This document shows, piece after piece, positions 34,567 through 44,316 of a stretch of 64,000 bases of DNA. The notes beneath the pieces were generated by a model, which was given only the letters and a program-made list of their open reading frames with translations, was not told the DNA's origin and did no database searches. Both the position numbers and the translations under genes were made by a program. Position 1 is the first letter of the stretch. Every line of letters starts with the position of its first letter. This DNA comes from Spirosoma sordidisoli (GTDB lineage: Bacteria > Bacteroidota > Bacteroidia > Cytophagales > Spirosomataceae): the NCBI RefSeq assembly GCF_004138325.1, contig NZ_SBLB01000001.1, positions 1,683,855 to 1,747,854 of the forward strand, read 5' to 3'.

Positions 34567-35121
34567 TTATCGCAGTCGATTTGTCTCGTCAATAAGCCAG
34601 TTTACATCTGCTGTGTATGGGTTGGTCTTTAGGTAATTGACCCATAATTGTAGTATTGAAACAGACGGCGAGTTTGATTGTCTGAGCGCTCTGAATAGCT
34701 TCTGAAAGTTATCGGAATGAGGATCCCGATCTTCACTTTTCGATGTTTTAGAAATTTTTCTGAGTTTGTCAAAATCATGGGGTAACCCATACGTGGTTAA
34801 TGAAATTTGAGCCTCATCGGCACAAAATATAATCCATCGTTCGACTGCCGGACATAAGTAGATAAGGAAGTGTGGTCTTGTACTGTGTTTCAGCAGTCTG
34901 AGGCAACCTTCTATATGATAAATCGAGTCAAAATTCTGTGCATATTCCCGGTCCTGCACATCTTCATCGACAATACCCAGGGCAAACTCATCAGCCAAGC
35001 TCTCCTTCATTATTTTCAGGACATTGGTACCTTTTTGATGATTATACTGACGTTTGGGTGGTACAAGTGCTTTGACCAGTTTCGTATCAATATAGCATTC
35101 AGGGAGCACATTCAGGTCCAT
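34567..35121 (-). CDS. Small partner protein of the AAA ATPase, with Toprim-like acidic motifs
   Basis: This 184-residue protein is coupled to the ATPase gene upstream (TCAT overlap, one shared base). It begins MDLNVLPECYIDTKLVKAL and continues NHQKGTNVLKIMKE, then FALGIVDEDVQDR. An acidic residue near the N-terminus followed by a hydrophobic strand ending in D-x-D is the arrangement of Toprim nuclease domains, such as those of OLD or AriB-type effectors. That reading is inference. The rest is helical and without known motifs. The composition is AT-rich compared with the rest of the window, suggesting gene transfer. Confidence 0.78.
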   Translation of the reverse strand: MDLNVLPECYIDTKLVKALVPPKRQYNHQKGTNVLKIMKESLADEFALGIVDEDVQDREYAQNFDSIYHIEGCLRLLKHSTRPHFLIYLCPAVERWIIFCADEAQISLTTYGLPHDFDKLRKISKTSKSEDRDPHSDNFQKLFRALRQSNSPSVSILQLWVNYLKTNPYTADVNWLIDETNRLR

Positions 35122-36149
35122 CAGGATAAATAGGCTTCGCTGTTAAAAAATAAATCAACGCCATATTTTCTGACTTCGTAAACCTCTTCTGTTGTCAGTC
35201 CTCTCACGACGGTTTGTCCATCCTTAAAGTCGACCATGAATATGCCTAACTCATCGATGGCATCGGTCAGAAACTCCTCAACGATCAACGGGCTATGCGT
35301 TACTATGAAGAATTGATTAGTTAACGAACGGATTACTTCCTGCGTGAATTCGCTTATATAAGGTGGATAAGCGTGTGCTTCCGGCTCTTCAAATAAGAGC
35401 ACTGAATTTTCATTGGAAGCAACAGCTGTTTTATAAAAAATAATACGTTGCAGGGTGTCTGCCACCGACGAATAGGGTAACTGAAAAACTTCATCTTCCC
35501 CTTTCTCTTTTTGTACTTTCAATGATTGACTGGCGGTATCCAGTACCAGCCGCAAACCGTACTGCCGAAACCACTGAGCATATAGCTTGCGAAGCTCAGG
35601 CATGAGTTCAAGAACGTACAAAATATTTTCCCCAAAAGGGGGAAGCAGATAAGATACCCTTCTCTCTAAGAACTTCACATCAGGCCTATACGCATATCGT
35701 TTTGTCTCTGGCTCAAAAATTTGGCTGTAACCTTTAGGCTTATGTACGCTAAAATTATCATTTACTGTATAGGCGTACTTTTGATTAGTGTGAACGTCAT
35801 TGGGATCAAAGGTGTTAATACTTCTCGCTGCAATAAGTGTTTCTGAGGCAGATTTAAGAAATATAAGCTTACATACCTCTTCGTATTGCAAGTTTTTATC
35901 CCGCCTGATTTTTATTGAAACTTCTTGGTTTATATCTCCATTGAAATGGAGTTCCCTAAGATTCTCTACCCGGACAATATCTGTTAATTTCTCCCATGAT
36001 GTATTCAATAGCGACAGCGCTTCTATAATATTTGATTTTCCTACGTTTGGCCTACCGATGAAGAGGTTGATGCGCCTGAAACCGTCAACCGTCAACTCCC
36101 GGATGGATTTAAAATTGGTGATTTCCAGTCGATCAATAAAATGATTCAT
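35121..36149 (-). CDS. AAA family (SMC/OLD-like, AAA_15/AAA_21) ATPase
   Basis: This 342-residue ABC/SMC-type ATPase has an N-terminal strand plus Walker A (FIGRPNVGKSNIIEAL, about 32-46), a short signature region (LPYSSVADTLQRI), Walker B with catalytic Glu (VLLFEEPEAH) and the switch His in FFIVTHSPLIVEEF. The domain resembles the ATPase half of OLD and PARIS AriA proteins. There is no fused nuclease domain; the small downstream gene probably supplies the effector. It starts 94 nt from metH's stop and is noticeably AT-richer than its surroundings. A role in phage defence is inferred from architecture. Confidence 0.87.
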   Translation of the reverse strand: MNHFIDRLEITNFKSIRELTVDGFRRINLFIGRPNVGKSNIIEALSLLNTSWEKLTDIVRVENLRELHFNGDINQEVSIKIRRDKNLQYEEVCKLIFLKSASETLIAARSINTFDPNDVHTNQKYAYTVNDNFSVHKPKGYSQIFEPETKRYAYRPDVKFLERRVSYLLPPFGENILYVLELMPELRKLYAQWFRQYGLRLVLDTASQSLKVQKEKGEDEVFQLPYSSVADTLQRIIFYKTAVASNENSVLLFEEPEAHAYPPYISEFTQEVIRSLTNQFFIVTHSPLIVEEFLTDAIDELGIFMVDFKDGQTVVRGLTTEEVYEVRKYGVDLFFNSEAYLS

Positions 36150-36180
36150 ATCTGATTACCGATTGCGCGTCTAAGTTAAC

Positions 36181-36218
36181 AACAAAAAGACGGCTGTATG
36201 AGTAGCCGTCTTTTTGTT
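36181..36218. terminator. Bidirectional-looking terminator past metH
   Basis: A 15-bp perfect stem (36181-36195 and 36204-36218) with core AGACGGCT/AGCCGTCT is flanked by A5 and T5. It lies 25 nt past the metH stop and 32 nt upstream of the ATPase start, isolating the two units. Confidence 0.88.
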
Positions 36219-36242
36219 AGAAATATGTCTATTCAGACGGTA

Positions 36243-39200
36243 TCAGTAGCCCAGCACCGGGCTTAGCCACCGCTCTACCTCGTCGACCGGCATGTCTTTG
36301 CGCATCGCGTAGTCGAGTACCTGGTCTTTGCTGATCTTACCCACCGCGAAATATTTCGATTCGGGGTGGCTGAAGTAAAAACCGCTCACCGACGAAGCCG
36401 GGTACATGGCGAAACTTTCGGTCAGCTCGATACCGATTTTGTTGGCGTCCAGCAGCTCGAACAGGGTCGCTTTTTCCGTATGGTCTGGGCAGGCCGGATA
36501 GCCCGGTGCCGGCCGGATACCCTGGTATTTTTCTTTGATCAGCTCGTCGTTGCTGAGCGTTTCGTTAGTCGCGTAGGGCCAGAACTCTTTCCGAACCCGC
36601 TCGTGCATCCGTTCCGCAAAGGCTTCGGCCAGTCGGTCGGCCAGCGCTTTCACCATGATGCTGTTATAGTCGTCGTGGTCGCGTTCGTATTTTTCCAGCA
36701 GTGCTTCAATACCAATACCCGCCGTTACCGCAAATCCGCCGATGTAGTCTTCACGGCCGCTGTCGAGCGGAGCCACAAAATCGGCCAGGCAGAAGTTGGG
36801 TAAGCCCGGTGCTTTCTGATTCTGCTGCCGCAGAAAATGCAGCACCGTACGGGTGTCGTAGACGAGGGTGCCGGCGTTGGAGACGCTTACCGCAGCCGCC
36901 GTTTCGGCCCGGCTGATTTTGTACTCGATGTGCCGGTGTGACCCGTGGCGTTCGCAGGCAATATCGCGGATTTCCTCTTCGAACTCATGCAGCAACACGT
37001 CGTCGTCGGTGGAGTTGGCCGGGTAGAAGCCGACTACGGCCTTCGCCCCCAGCAGCTTGCCGTCAATGATCTCCTGCAACAGCCGGTTGGCGTCGTCAAA
37101 AAGTCGACGAGCCTCGCTGCCCACGACGGCATCGTCAAAGATAGCCGGGTATTTGCCGCTTAGCTGCCAGGTCTGGAAGAAAGGCGTCCAGTCGATGTAT
37201 TTGGCCAGTTCGGCGATATCGTACTCGTCGAAATAGCGATTGCCGAGAAACGCAGGTTTGGTGGGCTGGAAGGCCTGCCAGTCGATGGGCGTCCGGTTAG
37301 CGCGGGCCTTTTCGATACCCAGCAGATTCTTCTCTTTCTGCCGCTTGGCGTGGTCTTCGCGCAGCCGGGCGTACTCGGCTTTGATTTCGCGGAAAATTTC
37401 TTCTTTGGTGCCTTCGGTATCGCTGACCAGCCGACCGGCTACCGGTACGCTGCGGCTTGCGTCGAGCACATGAATAACCGGCCCCGAGTAGTGCGGGTCT
37501 ATTTTCACGGCCGTATGCATCCGGGAGGTCGTAGCGCCCCCGATCAGCAGCGGGATCGTAAAGCCCTGCCGCTCCATCTCCTTTGCCACCCCGACCATCT
37601 CGTCGAGCGATGGGGTTATGAGCCCGCTCAGGCCAATGATGTCGACCTGGTGTTCGCGGGCCGCGTCCAGAATTTTCTGGGTCGGCACCATCACGCCCAG
37701 ATCGATGATTTCGTAATTATTACAACCCAGCACCACGCCGACGATATTTTTGCCGATATCGTGCACATCACCTTTTACGGTGGCCAGCAGTATTTTACCG
37801 GCATTGGTCGAGGTATCTCCGCCTACCAGTTTCTCGGCTTCGATAAAGGGCGTCAGGTAGGCCACGGCTTTTTTCATGACCCGCGCCGACTTGACCACCT
37901 GCGGCAGAAACATTTTCCCTTCGCCAAACAGATCGCCTACGACGTTCATGCCGTCCATGAGCGGCCCCTCGATCACGTGCAGCGGCCGCTCGACCTGCTG
38001 CCGGGCTTCTTCTACGTCCTGATCGATGAAATCCGTAATGCCTTTGACAAGCGCGTGTTTGAGCCGCTCCCGAACGGGTTCACTCCGCCACGCATCGTCC
38101 TGTACAACGACTTTGCCTTTGGCTTTTACCGTTTCAGCAAACTCGACCAGGCGTTCGGTAGCGTCGGGCCGGCGGTTCAGCAGTACGTCTTCGCAGCGCT
38201 CGAGCAGGTCTTTGGGAATACTGTCATACACCTCCAGCTGACCGGCATTTACGATACCCATGTCGAGACCCGCCCGGATGGCGTGGTAGAGGAAAGCCGA
38301 GTGCATAGCTTCGCGTACCACATCGTTACCCCGGAACGAGAACGAAATATTCGACACGCCCCCGCTTACCTTCGCCAGCGGCAGGTTCTCCTTGATCCAG
38401 CGGGTGGCATTGATGAAATCGACGGCGTAGTTGTTGTGTTCTTCGATACCCGTTGCTACGGTCAGGATATTGGGGTCGAAGATGATATCCTGCGCGGGGA
38501 AGTTAACCTTGTCGACCAGAATCCGGTAGGCGCGTTCGCAGATTTCGATGCGCCGTTCGTAGGAATCGGCCTGCCCGTTCTCGTCGAAAGCCATCACCAC
38601 CGCAGCGGCTCCGTAACGCTTAACGAGCTGGGCGCGCTCGATGAATGCCTCCTCCCCTTCTTTCAGTGAGATGGAGTTCACGATGGCTTTTCCCTGCACA
38701 CATTTGAGACCGGCTTCGATCACCTCCCACTTTGACGAGTCGACCATGATCGGGACGCGGGCAATATCGGGTTCCGACGCAATCAGGTTCAGGAACGTGG
38801 TCATGGCCTCGACCGAGTCGAGCATACCTTCGTCCATGTTAACGTCAATCACCTGCGCGCCCCCTTCCACCTGGCCACGCGCAATGCTCAGCGCTTCGTC
38901 GTAGTTGCCTTCTTTGATCAGCCGCGCAAATTTCTTCGAGCCGGTCACGTTGGTTCGTTCGCCAACGTTCAGGAAGTTGGTTTGCTCGGTAATTTTGAGG
39001 GGTTCCAGCCCGCTCAGCTTCTGGTAAGGCTCAGGCGCCGGCAGCTGGCGGGGTGGGTATTTGGCCGCCACGTCGGCAATGGCCCGGATGTGGGCCGGGG
39101 TAGAGCCGCAGCACCCCCCCACGATATTGACAAACCCGTCGCGCACGAACCCTTCGATTTGTACGGCCATCAGCTCGGGCGTCTCGTCATACTCCCCGAA

Positions 39201-40079
39201 GGCGTTGGGCAATCCCGCGTTCGGATAGGCCGATGTAAAAAACGGCGCTTCTTTGGCAAGCGTCTGAATATAGGGGCGCATCGGTTCAGCCCCGAGCGCA
39301 CAGTTCAGCCCCACGCTCAGCAGCGGCAGGTGCGAAACGGAGTACAAAAAGGCTTCCGTTGTCTGCCCCGACAGGGTTCGCCCGGAGGCATCGGTAATCG
39401 TGCCTGACACCATGATCGGCAGCGGAGACTGGGCTTCGGCCAGCTGACCGGCCTGTACCGCTACGCGCTTTCCGCCTTCTTTGAAGTACTTGTCGATGGC
39501 GAACAGGGCAGCTTTGGCGTTGAGCGTATCGAAAATGGTTTCGACCAGCAGCAAATCTGCCCCCCCGTCGACCAGCCCGGCTACCTGCTCATAGTAAGCA
39601 GCCACCAGATCATCGAACGTAACGGCGCGGTAGGCAGGGTTGTTGACATCGGGCGACAGGCTGGCGGTACGGTTAGTAGGGCCCATAGCACCGGCCACAA
39701 ACCGGGGCTTGTCGGGGTTTTGCCGCGTAAACTCATCGGCCACTTCTTTAGCGATCCGGGCCGACTCGCGGTTCAGTTCGTAGGCCAGCGACTCCATATG
39801 GTAGTCGGCCATGGCGATACTGGTGCCGCTGAAGGTGTTCGTTTCGATAATGTCGGCACCGGCTTCCAGATACTGCCGGTGTATTTCCTGAATGACCTCA
39901 GGTTTGGTCAGCGACAGCAGGTCGTTGTTGCCTTTGAGATCGTGGGGCCAGTCGGCGAACCGCTCACCCCGGTAGTCGGCCTCGGTGAGTTGGTACTGCT
40001 GAATCATGGACCCCATCGCGCCGTCGAGGACGAGGATACGTTCCCGGAGAAGTTCGGTAATAGGCTTCAAAGGATGCAA
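36243..40079 (-). CDS. metH: Cobalamin-dependent methionine synthase
   Basis: This 1278-residue protein is a full-length MetH with four modules: the homocysteine domain with Zn Cys residues ([18 protein letters not shown]), the methyltetrahydrofolate domain, the B12-binding domain with the lower-ligand His in [11 protein letters not shown], and the C-terminal SAM-dependent reactivation domain ([17 protein letters not shown]). It makes methionine and tetrahydrofolate from homocysteine and methyl-THF. The start is a TTG at 40079, judged by the N-terminus [19 protein letters not shown]; no ATG is available. I found no convincing cobalamin riboswitch upstream. Confidence 0.97.
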   Translation of the reverse strand: MHPLKPITELLRERILVLDGAMGSMIQQYQLTEADYRGERFADWPHDLKGNNDLLSLTKPEVIQEIHRQYLEAGADIIETNTFSGTSIAMADYHMESLAYELNRESARIAKEVADEFTRQNPDKPRFVAGAMGPTNRTASLSPDVNNPAYRAVTFDDLVAAYYEQVAGLVDGGADLLLVETIFDTLNAKAALFAIDKYFKEGGKRVAVQAGQLAEAQSPLPIMVSGTITDASGRTLSGQTTEAFLYSVSHLPLLSVGLNCALGAEPMRPYIQTLAKEAPFFTSAYPNAGLPNAFGEYDETPELMAVQIEGFVRDGFVNIVGGCCGSTPAHIRAIADVAAKYPPRQLPAPEPYQKLSGLEPLKITEQTNFLNVGERTNVTGSKKFARLIKEGNYDEALSIARGQVEGGAQVIDVNMDEGMLDSVEAMTTFLNLIASEPDIARVPIMVDSSKWEVIEAGLKCVQGKAIVNSISLKEGEEAFIERAQLVKRYGAAAVVMAFDENGQADSYERRIEICERAYRILVDKVNFPAQDIIFDPNILTVATGIEEHNNYAVDFINATRWIKENLPLAKVSGGVSNISFSFRGNDVVREAMHSAFLYHAIRAGLDMGIVNAGQLEVYDSIPKDLLERCEDVLLNRRPDATERLVEFAETVKAKGKVVVQDDAWRSEPVRERLKHALVKGITDFIDQDVEEARQQVERPLHVIEGPLMDGMNVVGDLFGEGKMFLPQVVKSARVMKKAVAYLTPFIEAEKLVGGDTSTNAGKILLATVKGDVHDIGKNIVGVVLGCNNYEIIDLGVMVPTQKILDAAREHQVDIIGLSGLITPSLDEMVGVAKEMERQGFTIPLLIGGATTSRMHTAVKIDPHYSGPVIHVLDASRSVPVAGRLVSDTEGTKEEIFREIKAEYARLREDHAKRQKEKNLLGIEKARANRTPIDWQAFQPTKPAFLGNRYFDEYDIAELAKYIDWTPFFQTWQLSGKYPAIFDDAVVGSEARRLFDDANRLLQEIIDGKLLGAKAVVGFYPANSTDDDVLLHEFEEEIRDIACERHGSHRHIEYKISRAETAAAVSVSNAGTLVYDTRTVLHFLRQQNQKAPGLPNFCLADFVAPLDSGREDYIGGFAVTAGIGIEALLEKYERDHDDYNSIMVKALADRLAEAFAERMHERVRKEFWPYATNETLSNDELIKEKYQGIRPAPGYPACPDHTEKATLFELLDANKIGIELTESFAMYPASSVSGFYFSHPESKYFAVGKISKDQVLDYAMRKDMPVDEVERWLSPVLGY

Positions 40080-40283
40080 ATCGTTTTGGCTATATTCAGA
40101 ATCAACATATAGTCAGCCCGGAATAATTCAAGTGCCGTGAAATAATGACTGACTGGTAACGGGTGTGGTGAAGTGCTTAGGGCTGGTAAAATTACGCAAA
40201 ACAGTTGGTCAACGAAACGCTTCCCGGTCTATTGGGTATAAGCCCGTTCTGAACAGGAACCGTTCGTAACCAGTTTATTTCGC

Positions 40284-40339
40284 ACGGGCCGGGCCTGCCG
40301 GTTGCTCCCATAGGGGCAGACCGGCGAGTTCAGGCCCGT
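40284..40339. repeat. Nested inverted repeat (structured element)
   Basis: The outer stem ACGGGCC (40284-40290) / GGCCCGT (40333-40339) and the inner stem GCCGGT (40297-40302) / ACCGGC (40320-40325) are perfectly complementary, with a further possible TGCTCCC/GGGGCA pairing at the tip. It lies about 200 nt upstream of metH and 75 nt upstream of ppx. Confidence 0.6.
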
Positions 40340-40371
40340 ACGCCACTGGTAGCAAAGCTCCCGGAAGTTGG

Positions 40372-40379
40372 TATCTTTG
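40372..40379 (+). promoter_or_regulatory. Putative -7 box for the Ppx/GppA gene
   Basis: TATCTTTG matches TAnnTTTG, 34 nt before the TTG start at 40414. Confidence 0.5.
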
Positions 40380-40413
40380 GCCGTTTTGTTCATTAAAATT
40401 AGCTCTTTTTGTT

Positions 40414-41301
40414 TTGAAACTGGCAGCTATTGATATCGGGTCGAACGCGGCTCGGATGCAGATTTCGACGGTTCTCCACAACGATGACCTCGTCAGTTTT
40501 AAGCGGGTCGAATACGTGCGGTTCCCGCTCCGCCTGGGTCACGACGTCTTTAATTTCGGCGAACTAACCCCCGAGTCCGAAGCCCGCACGACCAAGCTCA
40601 TGCAGGTGTATAAACTCCTCATGGAGCTGCACGAGGTAGAAGGCTATATGGCCTGCGCTACCTCAGCCATGCGCGAAGCCAGTAACGGCCCCGATATAGC
40701 CCGGCGTATCGAAGCGGCAACCGGGGTAAAAATTCACATCATCGACGGCCAGAAAGAAGCCGAACTGATCAACAATGTGGTTGTTCAGGCCCTCGACGAC
40801 CGGCAGTTTCTGCACATCGATGTGGGGGGTGGCAGCACCGAGCTTAACCTCTACGTGAACCGGCAGAAAGTCAATTCCAGATCGTTCAAGATCGGCTCGG
40901 TACGGCTGCTGGAAGGCAAAGAAACAAAAGGCGCCTGGCGAAAAATAGAAGACTGGGTCGAAGATAACGTCGACGCGTCCCGCGAGATAATTGCCGTTGG
41001 TACGGGTGGCAACATCAGCAAACTCTTCAACCTGGCGGCAAAAACCACCGAAGAAGGCACGACCCTGACCGAGATTGAGCGCATCCGTAACCACATTGCT
41101 ACGTTTAGCCTGGACGACCGGATCAACAAACTCCGGCTCAACGCCGACCGGGCCGATGTGATCGTACCGGCCGCCGATATCTATATCTCGGTCATGAAAT
41201 GGGCCCGAGCCAGCCAGATCATCGTGCCCGACCTCGGCCTCAAAGACGGAATCATCCAGCTGGTTTACTCCCAGCACATAAAAAAGCACAAAACGCACTG
41301 A
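40414..41301 (+). CDS. Ppx/GppA family exopolyphosphatase/phosphatase
   Basis: This 295-residue ASKHA-fold phosphatase has the phosphate-1 loop AAIDIGSNAARM (about 4-15), the phosphate-2 loop HIDVGGGSTELN, and a final VPAADIYISVMKWA segment. It lacks the C-terminal HD-like domain of E. coli Ppx (about 510 residues), as is common for short Ppx/GppA proteins of Bacteroidota. It should hydrolyse polyphosphate or pppGpp; which one is unresolved. The start is a TTG giving MKLAAIDIGSN, which fits the family N-terminus. It is divergent from metH. Confidence 0.9.
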   Translation: MKLAAIDIGSNAARMQISTVLHNDDLVSFKRVEYVRFPLRLGHDVFNFGELTPESEARTTKLMQVYKLLMELHEVEGYMACATSAMREASNGPDIARRIEAATGVKIHIIDGQKEAELINNVVVQALDDRQFLHIDVGGGSTELNLYVNRQKVNSRSFKIGSVRLLEGKETKGAWRKIEDWVEDNVDASREIIAVGTGGNISKLFNLAAKTTEEGTTLTEIERIRNHIATFSLDDRINKLRLNADRADVIVPAADIYISVMKWARASQIIVPDLGLKDGIIQLVYSQHIKKHKTH

Positions 41302-41389
41302 CCCGCGCTTGAGGGTTCATTCGTAACGGCCGGCACGCTCTCCAGGGGTGCCGGCCGTTACGTTTATCCGGTTCCTGCGTAAGGAAGGT

Positions 41390-42337
41390 ATGCCTTACCG
41401 TATCGAACTCGACGCCGACCTGCACGCACCCACCCGATGGCCGTATGCGGAGGATGGCTTCTTTTTCAATACCCCTGAGCACGTTCGGCAGCAACATCCC
41501 GGCACGGGTCGTACGGTACTGGCCGTCAATACGCGCACCGGCCGGGCCGAAGCGCGCTGTACGTTTTTCGTCGATGGCAACCAGGCCCGTAGCCCCGCGG
41601 CCGCTCCGTTCGGCTCGGTCGAGTTTACCGATACGCTGCCCGACACAGCACTCGGCGACTTTCTGGATACGTTACTGGCGGTGGTCTCTGCCAGTGGGGT
41701 GAGCCGCTTCCGGCTGGTCAACTACCCCCACGATTACGCTCCCCGGCAGGCGCAGCAGCTCACGGAGCAACTCACCCGGCGCGGGTTCGGCATCGTGTCG
41801 ACAACGGCGAGTTACCTACTACCCATTACCGACGACCCTTTCGACACCCGCATCGATGCCTCCGAACGGCGACGGCTTCAGAAATGCAGGAACGCCGGTT
41901 TCCGGTTCGAGCACTGGCCTAATCCCGACATCGACCGCGTTACCGCTTTTCTGGTCAGCACCCGGCAGCAGCAGGGCTACGCGCTCAGCCTGCCCCCCGA
42001 GCAGTTAGGCCAGTTGCTCCGAACCTTCCCGAATCAGTTTCTGGTCTTTGTGGTCAGCGACACAGGTGCGGTAGCTGCGCTGACCATAGCCGTACGCGTC
42101 CGGGCCGACATTCTGTACAGTTTCCTGCCCGCATCCAGCCCCGACTATCATACGTTCAGTCCCATGGTACTACTCATTGACGGGCTGGTCGGTTACTGCC
42201 GGCAGCAGCAGATTCGGCTGCTCGATCTGGGCGTATCGCTCGACGGCGATCACCAGCCCAAACCCAGTCTGAGCCGCTTCAAACGCCGACTTGGCGCTCA
42301 GGAATCGCCCAGGCTCACCTTCGAGAAACAGTTTTAG
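41390..42337 (+). CDS. GNAT/FemAB-like acetyltransferase-fold protein
   Basis: This 315-residue protein shows two GNAT-like halves. The C-terminal one has ERRRLQKCRNAGFRFE, then FLVFVVSDTGAVAALTIAVR and ILYSFLPASSPDYHTFSP, the pattern of Bacteroidota FemAB/GNAT proteins near surface-polysaccharide loci. I infer transfer of an acyl or aminoacyl group, with unknown substrate. The ATG at 41390 was chosen because a purine-rich AAGGAAGG lies directly before it; a GTG at 41348 is possible. Its last bases overlap the convergent GT42-like gene by 4 bp, next to the nonulosonate locus. Confidence 0.72.
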   Translation: MPYRIELDADLHAPTRWPYAEDGFFFNTPEHVRQQHPGTGRTVLAVNTRTGRAEARCTFFVDGNQARSPAAAPFGSVEFTDTLPDTALGDFLDTLLAVVSASGVSRFRLVNYPHDYAPRQAQQLTEQLTRRGFGIVSTTASYLLPITDDPFDTRIDASERRRLQKCRNAGFRFEHWPNPDIDRVTAFLVSTRQQQGYALSLPPEQLGQLLRTFPNQFLVFVVSDTGAVAALTIAVRVRADILYSFLPASSPDYHTFSPMVLLIDGLVGYCRQQQIRLLDLGVSLDGDHQPKPSLSRFKRRLGAQESPRLTFEKQF

Positions 42338-43194
42338 TTTGCTTCGTCTTTATAAATATCGAGCGAATGCTGCTTGGGGAAACAATCGACCAGGCCCTGC
42401 TGGTTGAGGTTGACGATCGGGTAGCCTTTGAACTTTTCGAGGTCTTTGAACAGGAAGTGGTGGGAGTACAACAACTCGCCTACGCTGCCCGCGTTGGTGT
42501 TGCGCACCTTCGACGGCGGATCGCCCGACTTGTCGTAGAAATGCCGATCGATGTAGTACATATCGTTATTCTCGTCTACGACCAGGTTGAGGAAATAATC
42601 GTTATCGAAGCCACAGATGTAGATTTCGCGGTAGCCCATGTAGCAGGCCGCAGCCAGGGCTTTGTAGGCCGTCATGGAAATATAGCTCCGGGGGCCGGTA
42701 AGGGTGATCCGGTTCAGAAATACGTTTCCCCGGTCGTAGTAGCCGTATTTTTTCTGGAAAGGCGATGCAGTAACGTGTTCCAGCGGTACGAAGCAGGTGA
42801 TGTTGCGTTCGGTCAGCAGGGCCATGTCTCGTTTGAGCCGTTCGGTCAGGTGCGGGTATTTCTCGGGAAAGAAAAAAGCCGGATCACTCAGCAGGTAATA
42901 GTCGGGGACAACGACATCGGCCAGGGGCGAACTAATGTACGAGTTCACCGCAAACACGTCGAAGTGCTGCGCCTGCTGCAGCCGGGTGATCTTGTCGGGG
43001 TCGAGCCGCCCGACCGACGGTCCGTTAGCCAGTACCAGGGCCTTCCGGCCCGACATACTTCCTTTAAGCCTACGGGTTTTCTGCAAATGACCATAGTTAC
43101 GACTCACCACCTTCAGGCGGTAAAACCAGTTACGGGCCACCGTATCGAACCAGAAACCAAGAATGCGGGGTATGCTCAGACCAAGATAATTCAT
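42334..43194 (-). CDS. GT42 sialyltransferase-like protein (candidate nonulosonate transferase)
   Basis: This 286-residue protein resembles Campylobacter CstI/CstII-type transferases: nucleotide-binding KALVLANGPSVGRLD, then FDVFAVNSYI, LSDPAFFFPEKY, and SYISMTAYKALAAACYMGYREIYICGFDNDY. The last parallels the conserved Tyr-rich helix and Y-K-E-I-Y-x-S-G-x-D strand; DRHFYDKS may supply the catalytic His. MAF-type flagellin glycosyltransferases (PF01973) have similar motifs and are the main alternative. It lies divergent from legB, so a role in adding the locus's own CMP-nonulosonate is attractive. The ATG at 43194 was preferred over an 11-codon extension. Confidence 0.7.
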   Translation of the reverse strand: MNYLGLSIPRILGFWFDTVARNWFYRLKVVSRNYGHLQKTRRLKGSMSGRKALVLANGPSVGRLDPDKITRLQQAQHFDVFAVNSYISSPLADVVVPDYYLLSDPAFFFPEKYPHLTERLKRDMALLTERNITCFVPLEHVTASPFQKKYGYYDRGNVFLNRITLTGPRSYISMTAYKALAAACYMGYREIYICGFDNDYFLNLVVDENNDMYYIDRHFYDKSGDPPSKVRNTNAGSVGELLYSHHFLFKDLEKFKGYPIVNLNQQGLVDCFPKQHSLDIYKDEAN

Positions 43195-43270
43195 CAACGA
43201 ATGTCGGGCGGTAGTAACAGCCCGCAAAACTACTACGAATCCGGCAAATGGCCGGACGGGGCCGCTCAGC

Positions 43271-43301
43271 TTGGCCAGCCAGCATTTATTTGCTACTTTT
43301 G
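43271..43301 (+). promoter_or_regulatory. Promoter of the legionaminic acid operon
   Basis: TACTTTTG at 43294-43301 matches the -7 consensus TAnnTTTG, and TTGG at 43271-43274 lies 19 nt upstream, the expected -33 spacing. This is the best full promoter in the window; the ATG of legB is at 43327. Confidence 0.65.
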
Positions 43302-43326
43302 ACCTATCTCGAACACGCCACCGTGG

Positions 43327-44316
43327 ATGAAAAAAAAAGTATTAGTTACCGGCGCTGACGGTTTTATCGGCAGCCACCTGGTTGAAAAATTGCTGGACGA
43401 CGGGTACGCGGTAAAAGCCTTTGTGTATTACAACTCGTTCAACAGCTGGGGCTGGCTCGACACCCTCCCGAACGAAAAACTGCAGGACATCGAAATTTTT
43501 GCCGGCGACGTGCGCGACCCGAACGGCGTCCGGACCGCCATGAACGATGTCAGCATCGTCTTTCACCTGGCCGCGCTCATTGCTATCCCCTATAGCTACC
43601 ACTCGCCCGATAGTTACGTCGATACCAACATAAAAGGTACGCTCAATATTCTCCAGGCCGCCCGCGACCTGGCCGTTGACAAGGTGCTCGTCACCTCGAC
43701 GTCGGAAGTGTACGGCACGGCCCTATCAGTGCCCATCGACGAAGCCCACCCCCGGCAGGGACAGTCGCCCTACTCGGCTACCAAGATCGGCGCCGACTCG
43801 ATGGCCGATGCGTATTTCCGCAGCTTCAACCTGCCCGTCGTTACGGTGCGGCCCTTCAACACCTACGGCCCCCGACAGTCGGCCCGGGCGGTTATTCCGA
43901 CCATCATTACCCAGCTGCTCAACGGCTACCGGGAGATAAAATTAGGCTCGCTCCACCCGACCCGTGATCTGGTATTCGTTAAAGATACGGTAAGCGGATT
44001 TGCGGAGATAGCCCGACACGATGCGCTGATCGGTCAGGAAGTGAATATTGCCACCAATACCGAGATCAGTATCGGCGACCTGGCCCACAAAATCATCGAT
44101 CTGATGGGCGTTGAGGCCAGCATCCGCTCGGACGACCAGCGGCTACGCCCCGAAAAGAGCGAAGTAGAGCGGCTGCTCGGTTCCAACCAGAAGATTACGT
44201 CGACAACCGCCTGGCGCCCGCAGTATAGTTTTGACCAGGGCCTTCAGGAGACCATAGCGTGGTTCAGCAATCCGGAGAACCTTACACAGTATAAGGCGCA
44301 TATCTATAATGTTTGA
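43327..44316 (+). CDS. legB: NAD-dependent GDP-GlcNAc 4,6-dehydratase (legionaminic acid step)
   Basis: This 329-residue SDR enzyme has the NAD motif VTGADGFIGSHL (about 6-17), the TSTSEVYG segment and the catalytic YSATK (Tyr-x-x-x-Lys), then RPFNTYGPRQS for sugar binding. The sequence fits LegB, which makes the 4-keto-6-deoxy intermediate from GDP-N-acetylglucosamine; UDP-GlcNAc 4,6-dehydratases are a close alternative. It is the first gene of a tightly packed operon and overlaps legC by 8 bp. Confidence 0.9.
   Translation: MKKKVLVTGADGFIGSHLVEKLLDDGYAVKAFVYYNSFNSWGWLDTLPNEKLQDIEIFAGDVRDPNGVRTAMNDVSIVFHLAALIAIPYSYHSPDSYVDTNIKGTLNILQAARDLAVDKVLVTSTSEVYGTALSVPIDEAHPRQGQSPYSATKIGADSMADAYFRSFNLPVVTVRPFNTYGPRQSARAVIPTIITQLLNGYREIKLGSLHPTRDLVFVKDTVSGFAEIARHDALIGQEVNIATNTEISIGDLAHKIIDLMGVEASIRSDDQRLRPEKSEVERLLGSNQKITSTTAWRPQYSFDQGLQETIAWFSNPENLTQYKAHIYNV

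Larger units (their letters stand above)
40080..40413. other. Divergent metH/ppx intergenic region
   Basis: About 330 bp without a gene. It contains a strongly structured, GC-rich element (40284-40339) and a -7-like box (40372-40379) for the rightward gene. I looked for conserved cobalamin and SAM riboswitch elements on the minus strand and did not find a consistent set. Confidence 0.5.

Noticed and set aside
37350-38669. 439-codon frame opposite metH
   Set aside because: Antisense shadow within MetH, with no motif of its own.
40080-40413. Cobalamin or SAM riboswitch upstream of metH
   Set aside because: Only isolated matches such as GCCACTG (on the wrong strand relative to metH) and GGGAAG were found, not an ordered set.
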